Positions 19,849 to 29,706 are shown, counted from the stretch's first letter. The stretch is 64,000 nt of DNA from Lentibacillus sp. Marseille-P4043 (GCF_900258515.1 NZ_LT984884.1:3860820-3924819), one strand, 5' to 3'. Numbers and translations: made by a program. Notes: generated from the sequence alone by a model not told the origin.

Positions 19849-20541
19849 CTATACCAAGAACGCATTTATAACCGGTGTCAGGATTAATGCCCAAACAACT
19901 GTAATGATAGCAGTCAAAATATAGGATACACTCGAGGCGGTCCCCTCTAACTCCCCTGTTTTAAAAGCTTTTGCGGTTCCAAGTGCCTGTGCACCTAAGC
20001 CGTACATCATGCCAATAGATAATGGATGCTTAATCGAAAAGCGTTTGATAATGTGTGGCCCCAGGAACACGCCAACAAAACATGTCATCATACTAAAGAG
20101 GACCGTTATGGTAGGAATGCCGCCAATTGATTCGGACAAACTGACAGCAACCGGGATAGTCACGATGCGCGGGATGATACTGATAACATAATCTTGCCCC
20201 ATTTCTAGCCAATAAGTAGTTAAAACACCAGAAACAACCGCAATCAATGAACCAGCTGAAAGACTAAATAAAATAACACGCCAATTCTTAGCAATAAAAG
20301 ACCAATTGCGATATAACGGAATAGCCAACGCAACCGTAACAACATCTAACAATTCATTTAGCGGAAATGTGCCATTCGCATAGTCTTCATAAGGCAAATC
20401 CAACACTAAAAGGAGAACAATCAACATGACAGGAGTGAGGATAATTGGTGAAAATAACAAGCCTGGCTTCTTCCGGTTGATTTTTTTCGCTAAAAAGTAA
20501 AAAAGAACGGTGATGATTAAATAAAATATCTTGGGAACCAT
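19849..20541 (-). CDS. lrgB: LrgB/CidB family antiholin-like membrane protein
   Basis: 230 residues, about seven membrane segments, with the LrgB block (SIGGIPTITVLFSMMTCFVGVFLGP near residue 140 and GLGAQALGTAKAF near 185). Paired with LrgA it forms a holin/antiholin-like system; in bacilli related pairs act in pyruvate or overflow-metabolite transport. ATG 20541 overlaps the end of lrgA by 25 bases, which points to coupled translation. Confidence 0.9.
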   Translation of the reverse strand: MVPKIFYLIITVLFYFLAKKINRKKPGLLFSPIILTPVMLIVLLLVLDLPYEDYANGTFPLNELLDVVTVALAIPLYRNWSFIAKNWRVILFSLSAGSLIAVVSGVLTTYWLEMGQDYVISIIPRIVTIPVAVSLSESIGGIPTITVLFSMMTCFVGVFLGPHIIKRFSIKHPLSIGMMYGLGAQALGTAKAFKTGELEGTASSVSYILTAIITVVWALILTPVINAFLV

Positions 20542-20912
20542 CGTCTTACTTCACCGCTCTTTCTTGCTAGTATCTTTTCTGAGATAACACCTGTCGATAT
20601 CATCATAAGAGCCGTGCCACTAACAACAATAAATAGGATAACGAGCCCTTTGATGCCAAACATCCATGAATATTGCATAAATCCCACTACTGCCGGAATA
20701 AAGAATAACAACATCTCTGAAATGAGAAGCGCTGCACCTGCTTCAACCCAACTTAGTTTAATCCAGCCTGATTGAAGACCGAAAAATAATAAAACCATAC
20801 CGATAATGCTTCCTGGAATAGGGATATGGGTAATTGCTACGATCCCTTTGCCAATCCAGGTAAAAGCAATAATTAAACTGATATTCAGTAAAATCGTTAG
20901 CCACTTTTTCAA
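20517..20912 (-). CDS. lrgA: LrgA/CidA family holin-like protein
   Basis: 131 residues, four membrane segments, with IPGSIIGMVLLFFGLQ near residue 33 and FIPAVVGFMQY near 70 as in the LrgA/CidA family. The start is TTG 20912, with GGAGGTG seven bases before it. First gene of the lrgA-lrgB pair; the LysR gene ends 107 bases upstream on the same strand, the same gene set as ywbI-ywbH-ywbG of B. subtilis. Confidence 0.9.
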   Translation of the reverse strand: MKKWLTILLNISLIIAFTWIGKGIVAITHIPIPGSIIGMVLLFFGLQSGWIKLSWVEAGAALLISEMLLFFIPAVVGFMQYSWMFGIKGLVILFIVVSGTALMMISTGVISEKILARKSGEVRRWFPRYFI

Positions 20913-21019
20913 GCAGCAACACCTCCGAGATAAATGTATAATATATTCTTCATTTTACTCGGACTATAACGATTCATAAAATACATAAATGTAATCAAAA
21001 CTATTCCATAAAGTTATAG

Positions 21020-21898
21020 TTAAGGTTTTTCCTTCTGAACATATGTAATAAACTCCCGGGCCGCAAAAGAAAGATACTTATTCTTTTTGTAAATTAATCC
21101 CAGTTCCCAATCAATTTGCGGCGAGGTGATGGAAACAACTGAAATTCGATCCTTAAACCGATTGGCGACCGACATCGGAACAACAGATATCCCAAATTGT
21201 GCAACTACCATCTCACCAACGATGTCCCATAAAGAACTTTTATAGACCACATTTGGTTCAAATCCGGATTGCATACAGGCCTGCTTGACCACATCATGAA
21301 GAACATAATCTTCAGTAAAAATGATAAAAGATTCCTTCTTTAAATCGGATAATGGCACAGATTTTCTTCCTGACAGCCAATGTTCTCTATCTGCAATAAC
21401 AACGAGTTTTTCCGATAATAAAGGGATGGAACCAAACAATTCGGAGTGAACCGGCAATACGGTAATCCCCAACTCAACTTCTCCTTGTTCTACCTTCTGT
21501 TCTAATAGTTTTCCACTATATTCGACCATTTGCAGATCAATTTGCGGATAGTTCTTCCTGAAGCCAGCAAGCACATAAGGAAACAACATCACACCCAAAG
21601 TCGGCATTAGTCCCATTTTGATGGTTCCTGTTCGCACATGAACCAGCTCGTTAACAGATGAATGTAAATCCTCTACCATGTCCAAGATCTTCAATGTCCG
21701 TGCAAATACCACCTTCCCAGCATCTGTCAGTTCCACAATTCGTTCTGAACGATCCAACAGCGTTACCTGCAGTTCCTCCTCCAAGCTTTTTATCATTTTG
21801 CTGATCGAAGGCTGAGATACATGCAATACTTGAGATGCCTTCGTAAAATTTTTTTGTTTCGCTACTTCTGCAAAATATGTAAGATGTTGAATATCCAT
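21020..21898 (-). CDS. LysR family regulator (CidR/YwbI-like)
   Basis: 292 residues: an N-terminal helix-turn-helix (residues ~1-60, FTKASQVLHVSQPSISKMIKSLEEEL) and a periplasmic-binding-fold effector domain from ~90. It sits directly upstream of lrgAB, so control of that pair is likely. In B. subtilis and Staphylococcus the homologue CidR responds to acetate or overflow metabolism (family knowledge). The region between it and ddh (21899-22135) should hold both promoters. Confidence 0.88.
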   Translation of the reverse strand: MDIQHLTYFAEVAKQKNFTKASQVLHVSQPSISKMIKSLEEELQVTLLDRSERIVELTDAGKVVFARTLKILDMVEDLHSSVNELVHVRTGTIKMGLMPTLGVMLFPYVLAGFRKNYPQIDLQMVEYSGKLLEQKVEQGEVELGITVLPVHSELFGSIPLLSEKLVVIADREHWLSGRKSVPLSDLKKESFIIFTEDYVLHDVVKQACMQSGFEPNVVYKSSLWDIVGEMVVAQFGISVVPMSVANRFKDRISVVSITSPQIDWELGLIYKKNKYLSFAAREFITYVQKEKP

Positions 21899-22135
21899 TT
21901 TTTAACTCCCCACAGCTTGATTTATATTTTTTATCAACTGTTATATAAAGTTTACCTAAGATTTGACTGGATAAAAAGCGGTTTGTGAGAATAGCTTACT
22001 ATTTGATTTTAATGCAGTTTGTTAAAGGCTGTTTTCGCTGGTAAAATGGCAGTATTCCAAATTTGAATTCTCCCTTAAAATTCTTTAAAGTAATAGAAGT
22101 AAATAAAAATCTTCAAAAAATAAGGAGTAATGTAT

Positions 22136-23122
22136 ATGAACAATAAGATTAGGCTAGGAATCGTTGGCTACGGAAACTTAGGTAGAGGTGCAGTAGAAGC
22201 AATAAAACAAACTCCTGATCTAGAATTAGTCGCAGTTTTCACTAGGAGAGAGCCTAATACGCTTGATCTAAATGTAACTGGTGTGAAAGCTTTACATATA
22301 TCAGAGGCAAGTAATTATCAAAATGAAATTGATGTTATGTTGCTTTGTGGAGGATCAGCAACAGACTTACCTGAACAAACCCCACACTTTGCCAGCATGT
22401 TCAACACGGTAGATAGTTACGACACACACGCTAAAATCCCTGAATTTTATCAATCTGTAAATGAAGTAGCAACCAAACACAATACAACTTCTATTATCTC
22501 AGTAGGTTGGGATCCGGGTTTATTCTCTATCAACCGTGTGATGGCTGATGCGGTTTTACCTAATGGTGAAAACTATACATTCTGGGGCAAAGGCTTAAGC
22601 CAAGGACACTCTGATGCTGTAAGAAGAGTTAATGGCGTAAAAAATGGGGTTCAATACACAATCCCATCTGAACCGGCAATTGAAAAGGTCCGCAGTGGTG
22701 AAAATCCAGAATTAACAACTTCTGAAAAACATCGTCGCGTATGTTATATTGTTGCAGAAGAAGGGGCAGACCAAGCCGCAATCGAAAATGAAATCAAAAC
22801 CATGCCAAACTACTTCGCTGATTATGAAACAGAAGTGAACTTCATTACAGCAGAAGAATTAGAACGTGATCACTCCAAAGCACCACATGGCGGATTTGTT
22901 ATACGAGGCGGAAATACTGGCGATAACAACAAACAAATTTACGAGTTCTCTCTTAATTTAGACAGCAATCCTGAATTTACTGCTAGTGTTTTAGTCGCAT
23001 ATGCAAGAGCAGCACACCGATTAAGTCAAGAAAAGCAGTTCGGTGCAAAAACGGTGTATGATGTCGCACCAGGTCTTATTTCACCGCGTTCACCAGAAGA
23101 ATTAAGAAAAGATCATTTGTAG
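22136..23122 (+). CDS. ddh: meso-Diaminopimelate D-dehydrogenase
   Basis: 328 residues. The Rossmann NADP site GIVGYGNLGRGAVEAI begins at residue ~7. DVMLLCGGSATD near 75 and SVGWDPGLFSINRVMADA near 130 are diagnostic of diaminopimelate dehydrogenase. The enzyme makes meso-DAP directly from tetrahydrodipicolinate, NADPH and ammonia, bypassing the acetylase or succinylase branch of the lysine and cell-wall pathway. Start ATG 22136 is eight bases from AAGGAG; an in-frame ATG six bases earlier is too close. It has its own terminator. No other lysine gene is near and no lysine riboswitch was seen upstream. Confidence 0.93.
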   Translation: MNNKIRLGIVGYGNLGRGAVEAIKQTPDLELVAVFTRREPNTLDLNVTGVKALHISEASNYQNEIDVMLLCGGSATDLPEQTPHFASMFNTVDSYDTHAKIPEFYQSVNEVATKHNTTSIISVGWDPGLFSINRVMADAVLPNGENYTFWGKGLSQGHSDAVRRVNGVKNGVQYTIPSEPAIEKVRSGENPELTTSEKHRRVCYIVAEEGADQAAIENEIKTMPNYFADYETEVNFITAEELERDHSKAPHGGFVIRGGNTGDNNKQIYEFSLNLDSNPEFTASVLVAYARAAHRLSQEKQFGAKTVYDVAPGLISPRSPEELRKDHL

Positions 23123-23149
23123 GATTTTGTAGGATATTAATGCAATTAG

Positions 23150-23185
23150 AAAAGCACCCCCTTTCGTAGATGAAGGGGGTGCTTT
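23150..23185. terminator. Bidirectional terminator between ddh and the YitT gene
   Basis: AAAAGCACCCCCTTTC pairs with GAAGGGGGTGCTTTT around a six-base loop, with T-rich ends on both strands. Confidence 0.9.
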
Positions 23186-23197
23186 TGTTTTATGTAC

Positions 23198-24070
23198 CTA
23201 ATGAATATTCTGCTTCCTAAAATTACCGCCCCTCACTTCTGATACATCATATACCGTCACAAAGGCAGTTTCATCAATTTCTTGGATGATTTCTTTTATT
23301 TTGCTATCTTCCAAGCGGTTAATAACACACGTGATTTCTATAAATTTTTCTTCGGAATAACCACCGTAAGCTTCTTTATACGTTGCACTTCTACCTAAGC
23401 GATCGCGTATGGTCTCTACCATTAATAAGGGTTGATCCGTGATAATTTTAAACGTTTTCGAGCCGCTTAAACCTTCTTCAACGATATGAATCACTTTAGA
23501 TGCAATATAGTAAGCAATTGCCGAGAGAATTGCCCCTTGAAGGCCGAAAACGGTTGAAACGAAAATAAACACAAATGCGTTTAAAAAAAGAATAAAATCA
23601 CTTGTCCCAAACGGTAATTTTCGGGAAAGCAATACGGCTAGCATATCAATTCCATCTAATGCCCCACCATTACGCAAGGCTAACCCCATCCCAAAACCAA
23701 GGATAATACCGCCAACAACGGTAACTAACATGGTATCTCCTTCAACAATCGCCGGGATATGGTGCATGATGCTTGTACCAAAGGCTAGTGAAGCTATGCC
23801 GAGAATCGAATAAATAGCGAAACTTTTACCAATTTGTTGATATCCTAACCAAATAAAAGGGATGTTAATGACTACAATTAGAACGCCTAATGGTAATCCA
23901 AATAATTGTGACCCAACGATACTAAGTCCCGTCACACCCCCGTCAGACACATTGTTTGGGATTAATACCGCTTCAAGTCCGTAAGCTGCTATAAATCCCC
24001 CAATGATAATTATTAATCCTCGTAAAATCATTTTCAGTCTATTGGATCTGCGCTTTTTTGTTGTGTTCAT
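23198..24070 (-). CDS. YitT family membrane protein (DUF161/DUF2179)
   Basis: 290 residues: five or six membrane segments in the first two thirds (GLIIIIGGFIAAYGLEAVLIPNNVSDGGVTG at the start is typical) and a C-terminal DUF2179 domain (residues ~205-285) that is a small ligand-binding module. B. subtilis has several paralogues of unknown role. Start ATG 24070 has GAGGA five bases before it; the longer frame from 24103 has no ribosome site. Convergent with ddh. Confidence 0.88.
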   Translation of the reverse strand: MNTTKKRRSNRLKMILRGLIIIIGGFIAAYGLEAVLIPNNVSDGGVTGLSIVGSQLFGLPLGVLIVVINIPFIWLGYQQIGKSFAIYSILGIASLAFGTSIMHHIPAIVEGDTMLVTVVGGIILGFGMGLALRNGGALDGIDMLAVLLSRKLPFGTSDFILFLNAFVFIFVSTVFGLQGAILSAIAYYIASKVIHIVEEGLSGSKTFKIITDQPLLMVETIRDRLGRSATYKEAYGGYSEEKFIEITCVINRLEDSKIKEIIQEIDETAFVTVYDVSEVRGGNFRKQNIH

Positions 24071-24420
24071 ATAATTCCTCGCTCTAAATAATTTATTTCT
24101 CATTAAAGCTTACCATAAAAATTGTTTTTTTAACCATTACGGCATCTTGGCATACGAATTTTTCACGGCAGATCAACATTAAACGAAAATATATCGGCCT
24201 TAGCACAAAAAAGATACAAATTCCCTTTTCTATTGCTTGCTTAACAGGCGTCGTTCCAGTGAAATAAGCATACTCAGAACGGTCGCTAAAAACAGAAAAT
24301 TTTCAACAATAATTTTAACTAGCATTAGTAATCAAAAGTAGTACAATGGCAGTAAAGGCTTTCATTATACTAATTATTATTTTTTATTATTCAACATTAC
24401 ATTAAGGGAGAGGACCTCTT
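24071..24420. other. Divergent promoter region of the YitT gene and aspA
   Basis: 350 bases, AT-rich, no supported gene. Both genes start outward from here. I saw no operator palindrome or riboswitch. Confidence 0.5.
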
Positions 24421-25872
24421 ATGAACAACAATGAACACCGTGTAGAAAAGGATTTTTTAGGGGAAAAGGAAATACCAATGAATGCTTATTATGGTATTCA
24501 AACAATGCGGGCTGTTGATAATTTCCCAATAACAGGATATCCAATGGACGAGGCTTTAATTAAAGCGTTTGCCATCGTTAAAAAAAGTGCAGCATTAGCG
24601 AACAATGAAGTCGGACAATTGGATAGAAAAATTGCCGATGTAATTGTAAAAGCATCAGATGAAATTATCGAAGGCAAATTACATGATCAATTCATTGTTG
24701 ACCCAATTCAAGGCGGCGCGGGTACATCCATTAATATGAATACAAATGAGGTCATCGCAAACCGTGCATTGGAATTAATCGGTGATCAAAAAGGCAATTA
24801 TACATTCATAAGTCCAAACTCACACGTCAATATGGCGCAATCAACCAATGATTCATTTCCAACAGCGATTCATCTTTCCACACTAGCAAAATTAGACCAA
24901 TTGCTGCTAGTAATGGAAGACTTGCATGCAGAGTTTCTTAGAAAAGCAACAGAATTTGACGAAATCATCAAAATGGGTCGCACGCATTTACAGGATGCTG
25001 TACCAATTCGATTAGGTCAGGAATTCAAAGCCTATGCACGTGTGCTTCGCCGTGATATTAACCGCATTAGTAAAACTCGCGAAAATCTATATGAAGTGAA
25101 CATGGGTGCAACAGCAGTAGGTACAGGCTTAAATGCCGATCCAGATTATATCGAAAAAGTCGTCGATTACCTTGCACAGTTTAGCGGACAACCAATCAAA
25201 GGCGCAGAAAATCTAGTTGATGGCACACAAAATACAGATTGCTATATGGAAGTATCATCTGCACTGAAAAACTGTATGATGAATATGTCGAAAGTTGCAA
25301 ATGACTTACGAATGATGGCTTCCGGTCCACGTGCTGGCTTAGGAGAAATCAACTTACCTGCAGTTCAACCAGGGTCATCCATCATGCCAGGTAAAGTAAA
25401 TCCAGTAATGGCAGAAGTGGTAAACCAAAGTGCCTTCCAAGTAAATGGTAATGATTTAACAATTACTTCAGCTTGTGAAGCAGGACAATTTGAATTAAAT
25501 GTCATGGAGCCAGTTATTGTCTTCAACTTACTGCAATCCATTAAAGTTATGACAAACGTATTTAACGTATTCCGCGAATATTGTTTACGTGGCATTACAG
25601 CGAATAGTGATCGAATGCAAGATTATGTGAATAATAGTGTTGGTATTATTACTGCGATTAACCCGCATGTTGGTTATGAAACAGCTGCAGTTATTGCAAG
25701 AGATGCCATCCGTACGAAACGACCAGTTCGTGAAATCGTATTTGAAAAAGGCATACTAACAGCCGAGGAACTTGATACAATCCTGCAACCAATCGAAATG
25801 ACACATCCAGGTATTGCAGGAAAAGAGCTCTTAGATCAAAAACGTAAGGAAAAAGAATTAGTAACTAATTAA
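24421..25872 (+). CDS. aspA: Aspartate ammonia-lyase (aspartase)
   Basis: 483 residues of the fumarase/aspartase superfamily. The signature loop GSSIMPGKVNPVM lies near residue 318, with the active-site serine at its start. NTNEVIANRA near 107, TNDSFPTA near 140 and GRTHLQDAVP near 187 are the other conserved blocks. It converts L-aspartate to fumarate and ammonia, feeding the citric-acid cycle; it is cytosolic and tetrameric in the family. AGGGAGAGG lies before the ATG. In B. subtilis the gene follows ansA; here it is single with its own terminator. Fumarase itself is excluded by the aspartase-like N-terminal block. Confidence 0.92.
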   Translation: MNNNEHRVEKDFLGEKEIPMNAYYGIQTMRAVDNFPITGYPMDEALIKAFAIVKKSAALANNEVGQLDRKIADVIVKASDEIIEGKLHDQFIVDPIQGGAGTSINMNTNEVIANRALELIGDQKGNYTFISPNSHVNMAQSTNDSFPTAIHLSTLAKLDQLLLVMEDLHAEFLRKATEFDEIIKMGRTHLQDAVPIRLGQEFKAYARVLRRDINRISKTRENLYEVNMGATAVGTGLNADPDYIEKVVDYLAQFSGQPIKGAENLVDGTQNTDCYMEVSSALKNCMMNMSKVANDLRMMASGPRAGLGEINLPAVQPGSSIMPGKVNPVMAEVVNQSAFQVNGNDLTITSACEAGQFELNVMEPVIVFNLLQSIKVMTNVFNVFREYCLRGITANSDRMQDYVNNSVGIITAINPHVGYETAAVIARDAIRTKRPVREIVFEKGILTAEELDTILQPIEMTHPGIAGKELLDQKRKEKELVTN

Positions 25873-25917
25873 ATTAGATATGGTGCCAGTCCCCACTGCT
25901 GCATTTCTAGAATAATG

Positions 25918-25951
25918 AAGAGCAACGCAGATTTATTAACGTTGCTCTTTT
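25918..25951. terminator. Terminator between aspA and a converging small gene
   Basis: AAGAGCAACG/CGTTGCTCTT stem with a T run. Confidence 0.8.
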
Positions 25952-25991
25952 GAATTTAGCACGCAATAATGTAATAACAAATTGAAGTAGG

Positions 25992-26165
25992 TTAACCTCC
26001 CCTAATATTTTCTCCCATCGAATGATGTTTTCTAGGTTCCGTATCTGTATTAGATGATTTATGTTGGTCAGGATTTGAATTAGCTCTTTTTCTGCGTTTT
26101 GAATCTGTGAATGCACCAATAAGTACCATTGGTAACAAGAAGATACCAATTATTAACCAAAACAT
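25992..26165 (-). CDS. 57-residue small membrane protein
   Basis: ATG 26165 with AAAGGA eight bases upstream, 57 codons. One hydrophobic segment at residues 2-18 (FWLIIGIFLLPMVLIGA) is followed by a Lys/Arg/Ser/Asn-rich hydrophilic tail. The layout resembles the 37-residue product of 49283-49396. Function unknown. It shares the terminator with aspA. Confidence 0.6.
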   Translation of the reverse strand: MFWLIIGIFLLPMVLIGAFTDSKRRKRANSNPDQHKSSNTDTEPRKHHSMGENIRGG

Positions 26166-26446
26166 ATAATCAATCCTTTTTATTATTATTCATTATGAAC
26201 AACAAATGTCCCTAATACTTCTTTATGCTTTTTCCGCTATTCTGCTCTTTTAATGTAGCCAGGTCCAATTATTGATAAATTATGTTTAAGGTGTTGAAAC
26301 AATCTAGATCTATACCATCTCTTAAGCAGTTCCTAACACTTATAACCACAAAAATTAAACTATAGACAAACGAACCTGTCCTTTTTAGTAACACAAAACC
26401 CCATCCCACATACAATGCTTCTAGGCAACTGTTTGGAGGTGTTTAT
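26166..26446. other. Intergenic, nothing recognised
   Basis: 281 bases between the small membrane-protein gene and the next plus-strand gene. It must hold both promoters; no convincing motif was found. Confidence 0.4.
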
Positions 26447-26962
26447 ATGGTTGAATACATTAATCAAATCCTAACCAATTGGAAAGGCAAACCTTTAGAG
26501 AGCGCAAAAAAGCTAATTAAAAAGTACGGACATCCCCAAGAAATAACAATGAACAGACTTATTTGGTATCATAATGGGCCATGGAAGCGGACAATCATTT
26601 ACCGAGAGACGATCCCACATAATTTTCCTCACCCGCATCCCGATTTTTTAGAGCAAGTGATTGACTATCGGGTACCACTCCACTTATATGATGATATAGC
26701 CGCATTTGATGGAAGTACTACCATCTATCGCACAAAAGGAGAAATCTCAGCAATGTGCGATATGGAAGCAATGAATCTATTATCGCTGAATGTGCTAAAC
26801 GATATTGTTATGGGGCGTTGTGATGTAGAACAAGCAAAAATATTTCTAGCACGCACAGCATATATGTATCTTAAGATGGACGTAGCTTCACCATATACAG
26901 AGGGACTCCTTTTTCAAAAACAACACAATACCGGAGATCCTGGTATTATTTATTTTGAATAA
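26447..26962 (+). CDS. Conserved-looking 171-residue protein, unknown family
   Basis: Start ATG with GGAGGTG five bases upstream and own terminator, so almost surely real. Soluble, no signal peptide. It is rich in His and aromatic residues in the middle (NFPHPHPDFLEQVIDYRVP near residue 60), which might bind a metal. The second half is mostly helical (GEISAMCDMEAMNLLSLNVLNDIVMGRCDVEQAK). I do not recognise the family. It does not form an operon with its neighbours. Confidence 0.7.
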   Translation: MVEYINQILTNWKGKPLESAKKLIKKYGHPQEITMNRLIWYHNGPWKRTIIYRETIPHNFPHPHPDFLEQVIDYRVPLHLYDDIAAFDGSTTIYRTKGEISAMCDMEAMNLLSLNVLNDIVMGRCDVEQAKIFLARTAYMYLKMDVASPYTEGLLFQKQHNTGDPGIIYFE

Positions 26963-26984
26963 ATTATCCATAGCCAAAAATTTA

Positions 26985-27018
26985 AAAATCACCTTTCCGC
27001 TGAAAAAGGTGATTTTTC
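26985..27018 (+). terminator. Terminator of the 171-residue protein gene
   Basis: AAAAATCACCTTT pairs with AAAGGTGATTTTT; the 3' arm is itself the T tract. Confidence 0.85.
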
Positions 27019-27114
27019 ATTACCAAACTGTATTAAATGAATATTGTTCTTTCTAAAAAAGGACAATTCACCTCAATTGGCGAATTGCCTTCCATTAAAA
27101 AGTTTCTTTTCAGC

Positions 27115-27765
27115 TTAGATTGAATCAACAGCTTCCTTAATCGGTGTCGCCCCAGTCACAACCTGAAATTCCTTCCCAATCGCTTTCTCATTTTCTAAGC
27201 TAGCAACGATAACGCTTGCCACGTCTTCTCTAGGAACCTCATCTCTATCCACTTCGACTGCTGCCGTGACTTGACCGGTTCCTTTATTATTTGTTAACAG
27301 GCCGGGATGGATAATCGTATAATCCAAATTTGCCCGTCGCAACCATTCATCTGCATAATGCTTTGCTGCAACATATGGTGCAAATGATGAAGGTGCAGCC
27401 TGAATTGCTTCACGTGTGGTGTCAAACGAACTAATCATAATGAACCGCTTCACACCAGCAACCTTGGCAGCCTCAATTGTTTTTACAGCACCATCCAAAT
27501 CCACCATAATGGTTTTGTCTTTCCCCGTGTGTCCGCCAGAACCTGCCGTGAATACGATCGCATCGACTCCCTCAGCAGCCTTTGCAATCGGCTCGATGTC
27601 CTGTTCCAGATCCGCCATTACAGTTTCCGCACCTAAATTTTCAAAGAAGGACGCTTGCTCCTGCTTCCGAATCAGTGCCCTCGCTTCCAAGCTATCACTA
27701 TCCTGAATAAGTGATACAAGATGTTTTCCAATTTGGCCATTTGCCCCTACTACGAGAATTTTCAT
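27115..27765 (-). CDS. yhfK: NAD(P)-binding atypical SDR (YhfK-like)
   Basis: 216 residues. The N-terminal Rossmann motif VVGANGQIGKHLV is at residues 5-17, DAIVFTAGSGGHTGKDKT near 68, RFIMISSF near 105 and YVAAKHYADEWLRRANLDYTIIHPG near 130. The Tyr-x3-Lys pair of the SDR active site (YVAAK) is kept. It matches the YhfK/YwnB group of NmrA-like reductases, with unknown substrate. Single gene, 91 bases after the larger minus-strand gene upstream. Confidence 0.85.
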   Translation of the reverse strand: MKILVVGANGQIGKHLVSLIQDSDSLEARALIRKQEQASFFENLGAETVMADLEQDIEPIAKAAEGVDAIVFTAGSGGHTGKDKTIMVDLDGAVKTIEAAKVAGVKRFIMISSFDTTREAIQAAPSSFAPYVAAKHYADEWLRRANLDYTIIHPGLLTNNKGTGQVTAAVEVDRDEVPREDVASVIVASLENEKAIGKEFQVVTGATPIKEAVDSI

Positions 27766-27856
27766 TTTTGCTCCACCCTTTCTAAATATGATCGATTCTT
27801 TAGCCTAACTATACCTTCTATTGTAGCAATTATTTTCCTAAGCAACCAACCTATTC

Positions 27857-29227
27857 CTACTTCTCCACCTTCTCCAATTCACTCACAAATGCTGGCTTCC
27901 GCTGATAGGTTTGCTTTAGTTCATGAACCATGTCACAAAATTTTGATTCCCCACACGCCTCTTCATATGCTTTCAATTTGCGGCACACGTGACGGTACTC
28001 CTTCCTTTCCGACGCTTCCTCCGCTTCCCATTTAATATACCCTGTAAACATATCCTCAACCTTATCCTTATAATCGTCCAACAAGTACGGATAAAGTTCT
28101 AGAATAGTAGATGGTGATTGTTCGCAATATTTAAGAATTTTATCGCTCTGATTTTCAGCTTTTGCGATGTATTCATATACATGTGGCAAGTAGCCGGATT
28201 TATTTTCAAACTCAGCAAATATTCCCTCAATGACAGGCTTCCATTCGTCTGGAGAATATAAATCTTTCAACTTACCATATGCTTCATATTGATTATCATA
28301 AACAAACTCGATTAGGACTTCTTTTTGTTTGTCAACATCTTCTAGCGCTTCATATACCTGCAACCGATATTCTTTCCACTTTTTAATGAGGCCAGGGAAG
28401 TTGCTGTCGTTTTCCTCTCCATCCTCACAAATTTTTAATGCAGATGCATAATTTCCATTGGCCATTTCTTTTTCAATCGCCTTTTCCCTAAACTCATCAA
28501 AATCCATATTGTCCCTAATAAGCTGTTCCGCCTTCTCTGACTCGCCATTTCGCTCCAAGATTTTCAATTGCAGTTCTTTAATTGACTGTTGATCGTCATC
28601 CGATGACCAAGATGAGCTCGTTGAAATTTCCCTTAAAAGCTTATCCAGTGTCTCCTCCAGCTTCTGTCTGGCGGTGGACCGGGCAGAATAAATCGTACAC
28701 ACATCCAGTAGTTCATAACGCGTATCGTCCCAGCCGTCATATCGCTTGTGTGTTGCTTCCTTTAAGATCAGTTTAAACATATTATCTTGTACACGGTGAT
28801 TTGTAGATAGAAGTGCCATAGAAGATGCGTCTTTTAGAAGGGTAATGCTTTGATTAATGATATAACCGATATCCCCACCGGAGTCATCCGCATATTGAAA
28901 CATGTCAATCGCAATAGAAACTACCGCAATGCCCAGACGAATCGCAGTCTCCTCTTCCCCATTGACAAGCTTATCCCGGCCTTTATCAAGCACCATTTCC
29001 GCTCCCTGAAGTGCAGCATGAACATTTCGCCAGGAGATGAACCCTCGTCTCTTATTCTCATTTATGTACTGTCGAATTAATTGTTTACTAGCCTTCACTT
29101 CATCGTTAGGGCTGATTAGTTTAAATTCCACTTTCTTCTCCACATTCTCATCCCCATCGATCAAATCCATGACTAATTCAACCAATTCTGCTTTTGTAAG
29201 CTTCGAAACTTTTTTATGTAAATCCAA
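27857..29227 (-). CDS. 456-residue helical-repeat protein (TPR-like), function unknown
   Basis: Long, acidic, almost wholly helical. From residue ~210 the helix pairs are typical of TPR-like repeats (KAEQLIRDNMDFDEFREKAIEKEMANGNYASALKICEDGE). The C-terminal ~80 residues (EYRHVCRKLKAYEEACG) resemble the tail found behind SWIM zinc-finger domains in related proteins, but no SWIM motif (CxC...CxH) is present here. TTG start with AGAGGAG upstream. Likely a scaffold or regulatory protein; not identified further. Confidence 0.7.
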   Translation of the reverse strand: MDLHKKVSKLTKAELVELVMDLIDGDENVEKKVEFKLISPNDEVKASKQLIRQYINENKRRGFISWRNVHAALQGAEMVLDKGRDKLVNGEEETAIRLGIAVVSIAIDMFQYADDSGGDIGYIINQSITLLKDASSMALLSTNHRVQDNMFKLILKEATHKRYDGWDDTRYELLDVCTIYSARSTARQKLEETLDKLLREISTSSSWSSDDDQQSIKELQLKILERNGESEKAEQLIRDNMDFDEFREKAIEKEMANGNYASALKICEDGEENDSNFPGLIKKWKEYRLQVYEALEDVDKQKEVLIEFVYDNQYEAYGKLKDLYSPDEWKPVIEGIFAEFENKSGYLPHVYEYIAKAENQSDKILKYCEQSPSTILELYPYLLDDYKDKVEDMFTGYIKWEAEEASERKEYRHVCRKLKAYEEACGESKFCDMVHELKQTYQRKPAFVSELEKVEK

Positions 29228-29389
29228 ATTACCGGACTCCTCTCCAGAAAAAACGGTTTATTCCTTAGTTTACCATAATATATAGAATGTTTTGAAGGGA
29301 CAGAGGATGGAAAGGTTGCCCACGGACTTATAGATGTATAAAACATCTCCAGTGAGGGAAGCTTGAGAAAATAAGTTAGGAGTGATTTT

Positions 29390-29599
29390 GTGGAGGAAAG
29401 CAACTCAAATGAATTGTTCAACAAAAAGCAAATAGAGCCGAGTGATGATCGAACCGCCTACAACATTTATCAAGGTGAAATGCTGGTTGCAGAGGTTCGA
29501 GGAACAGATCCATCCAACCAAACCATTATTCCAAAACGTGTGTTATCCGACTATGAGGAATCAAAGCTTTTTGAATATGCTAGCAATATAGGGAGTTAG
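29390..29599 (+). CDS. 69-residue hypothetical protein
   Basis: GTG start with TAGGAG eight bases upstream. Soluble and acidic, with YNIYQGEMLVAEVRGTDPSNQT in the middle suggesting a small beta sheet. It lies between a divergent gene and the 20-bp repeat array. Function unknown; the ribosome site and normal composition support it. Confidence 0.55.
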   Translation: MEESNSNELFNKKQIEPSDDRTAYNIYQGEMLVAEVRGTDPSNQTIIPKRVLSDYEESKLFEYASNIGS

Positions 29600-29706
29600 T
29601 AAGAAACATGGACAAAGTTTTACTTTCTAAAAGATTATTTGTTTTGGCACAAAATCTATAAACTGCGACGTAACTATAGAATCGCTCTCCGCCGAACTCT
29701 TGATCA

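Noticed and set aside
22021..22135. Lysine riboswitch upstream of ddh
   Set aside because: No conserved lysine-element core or terminator was found in the leader.
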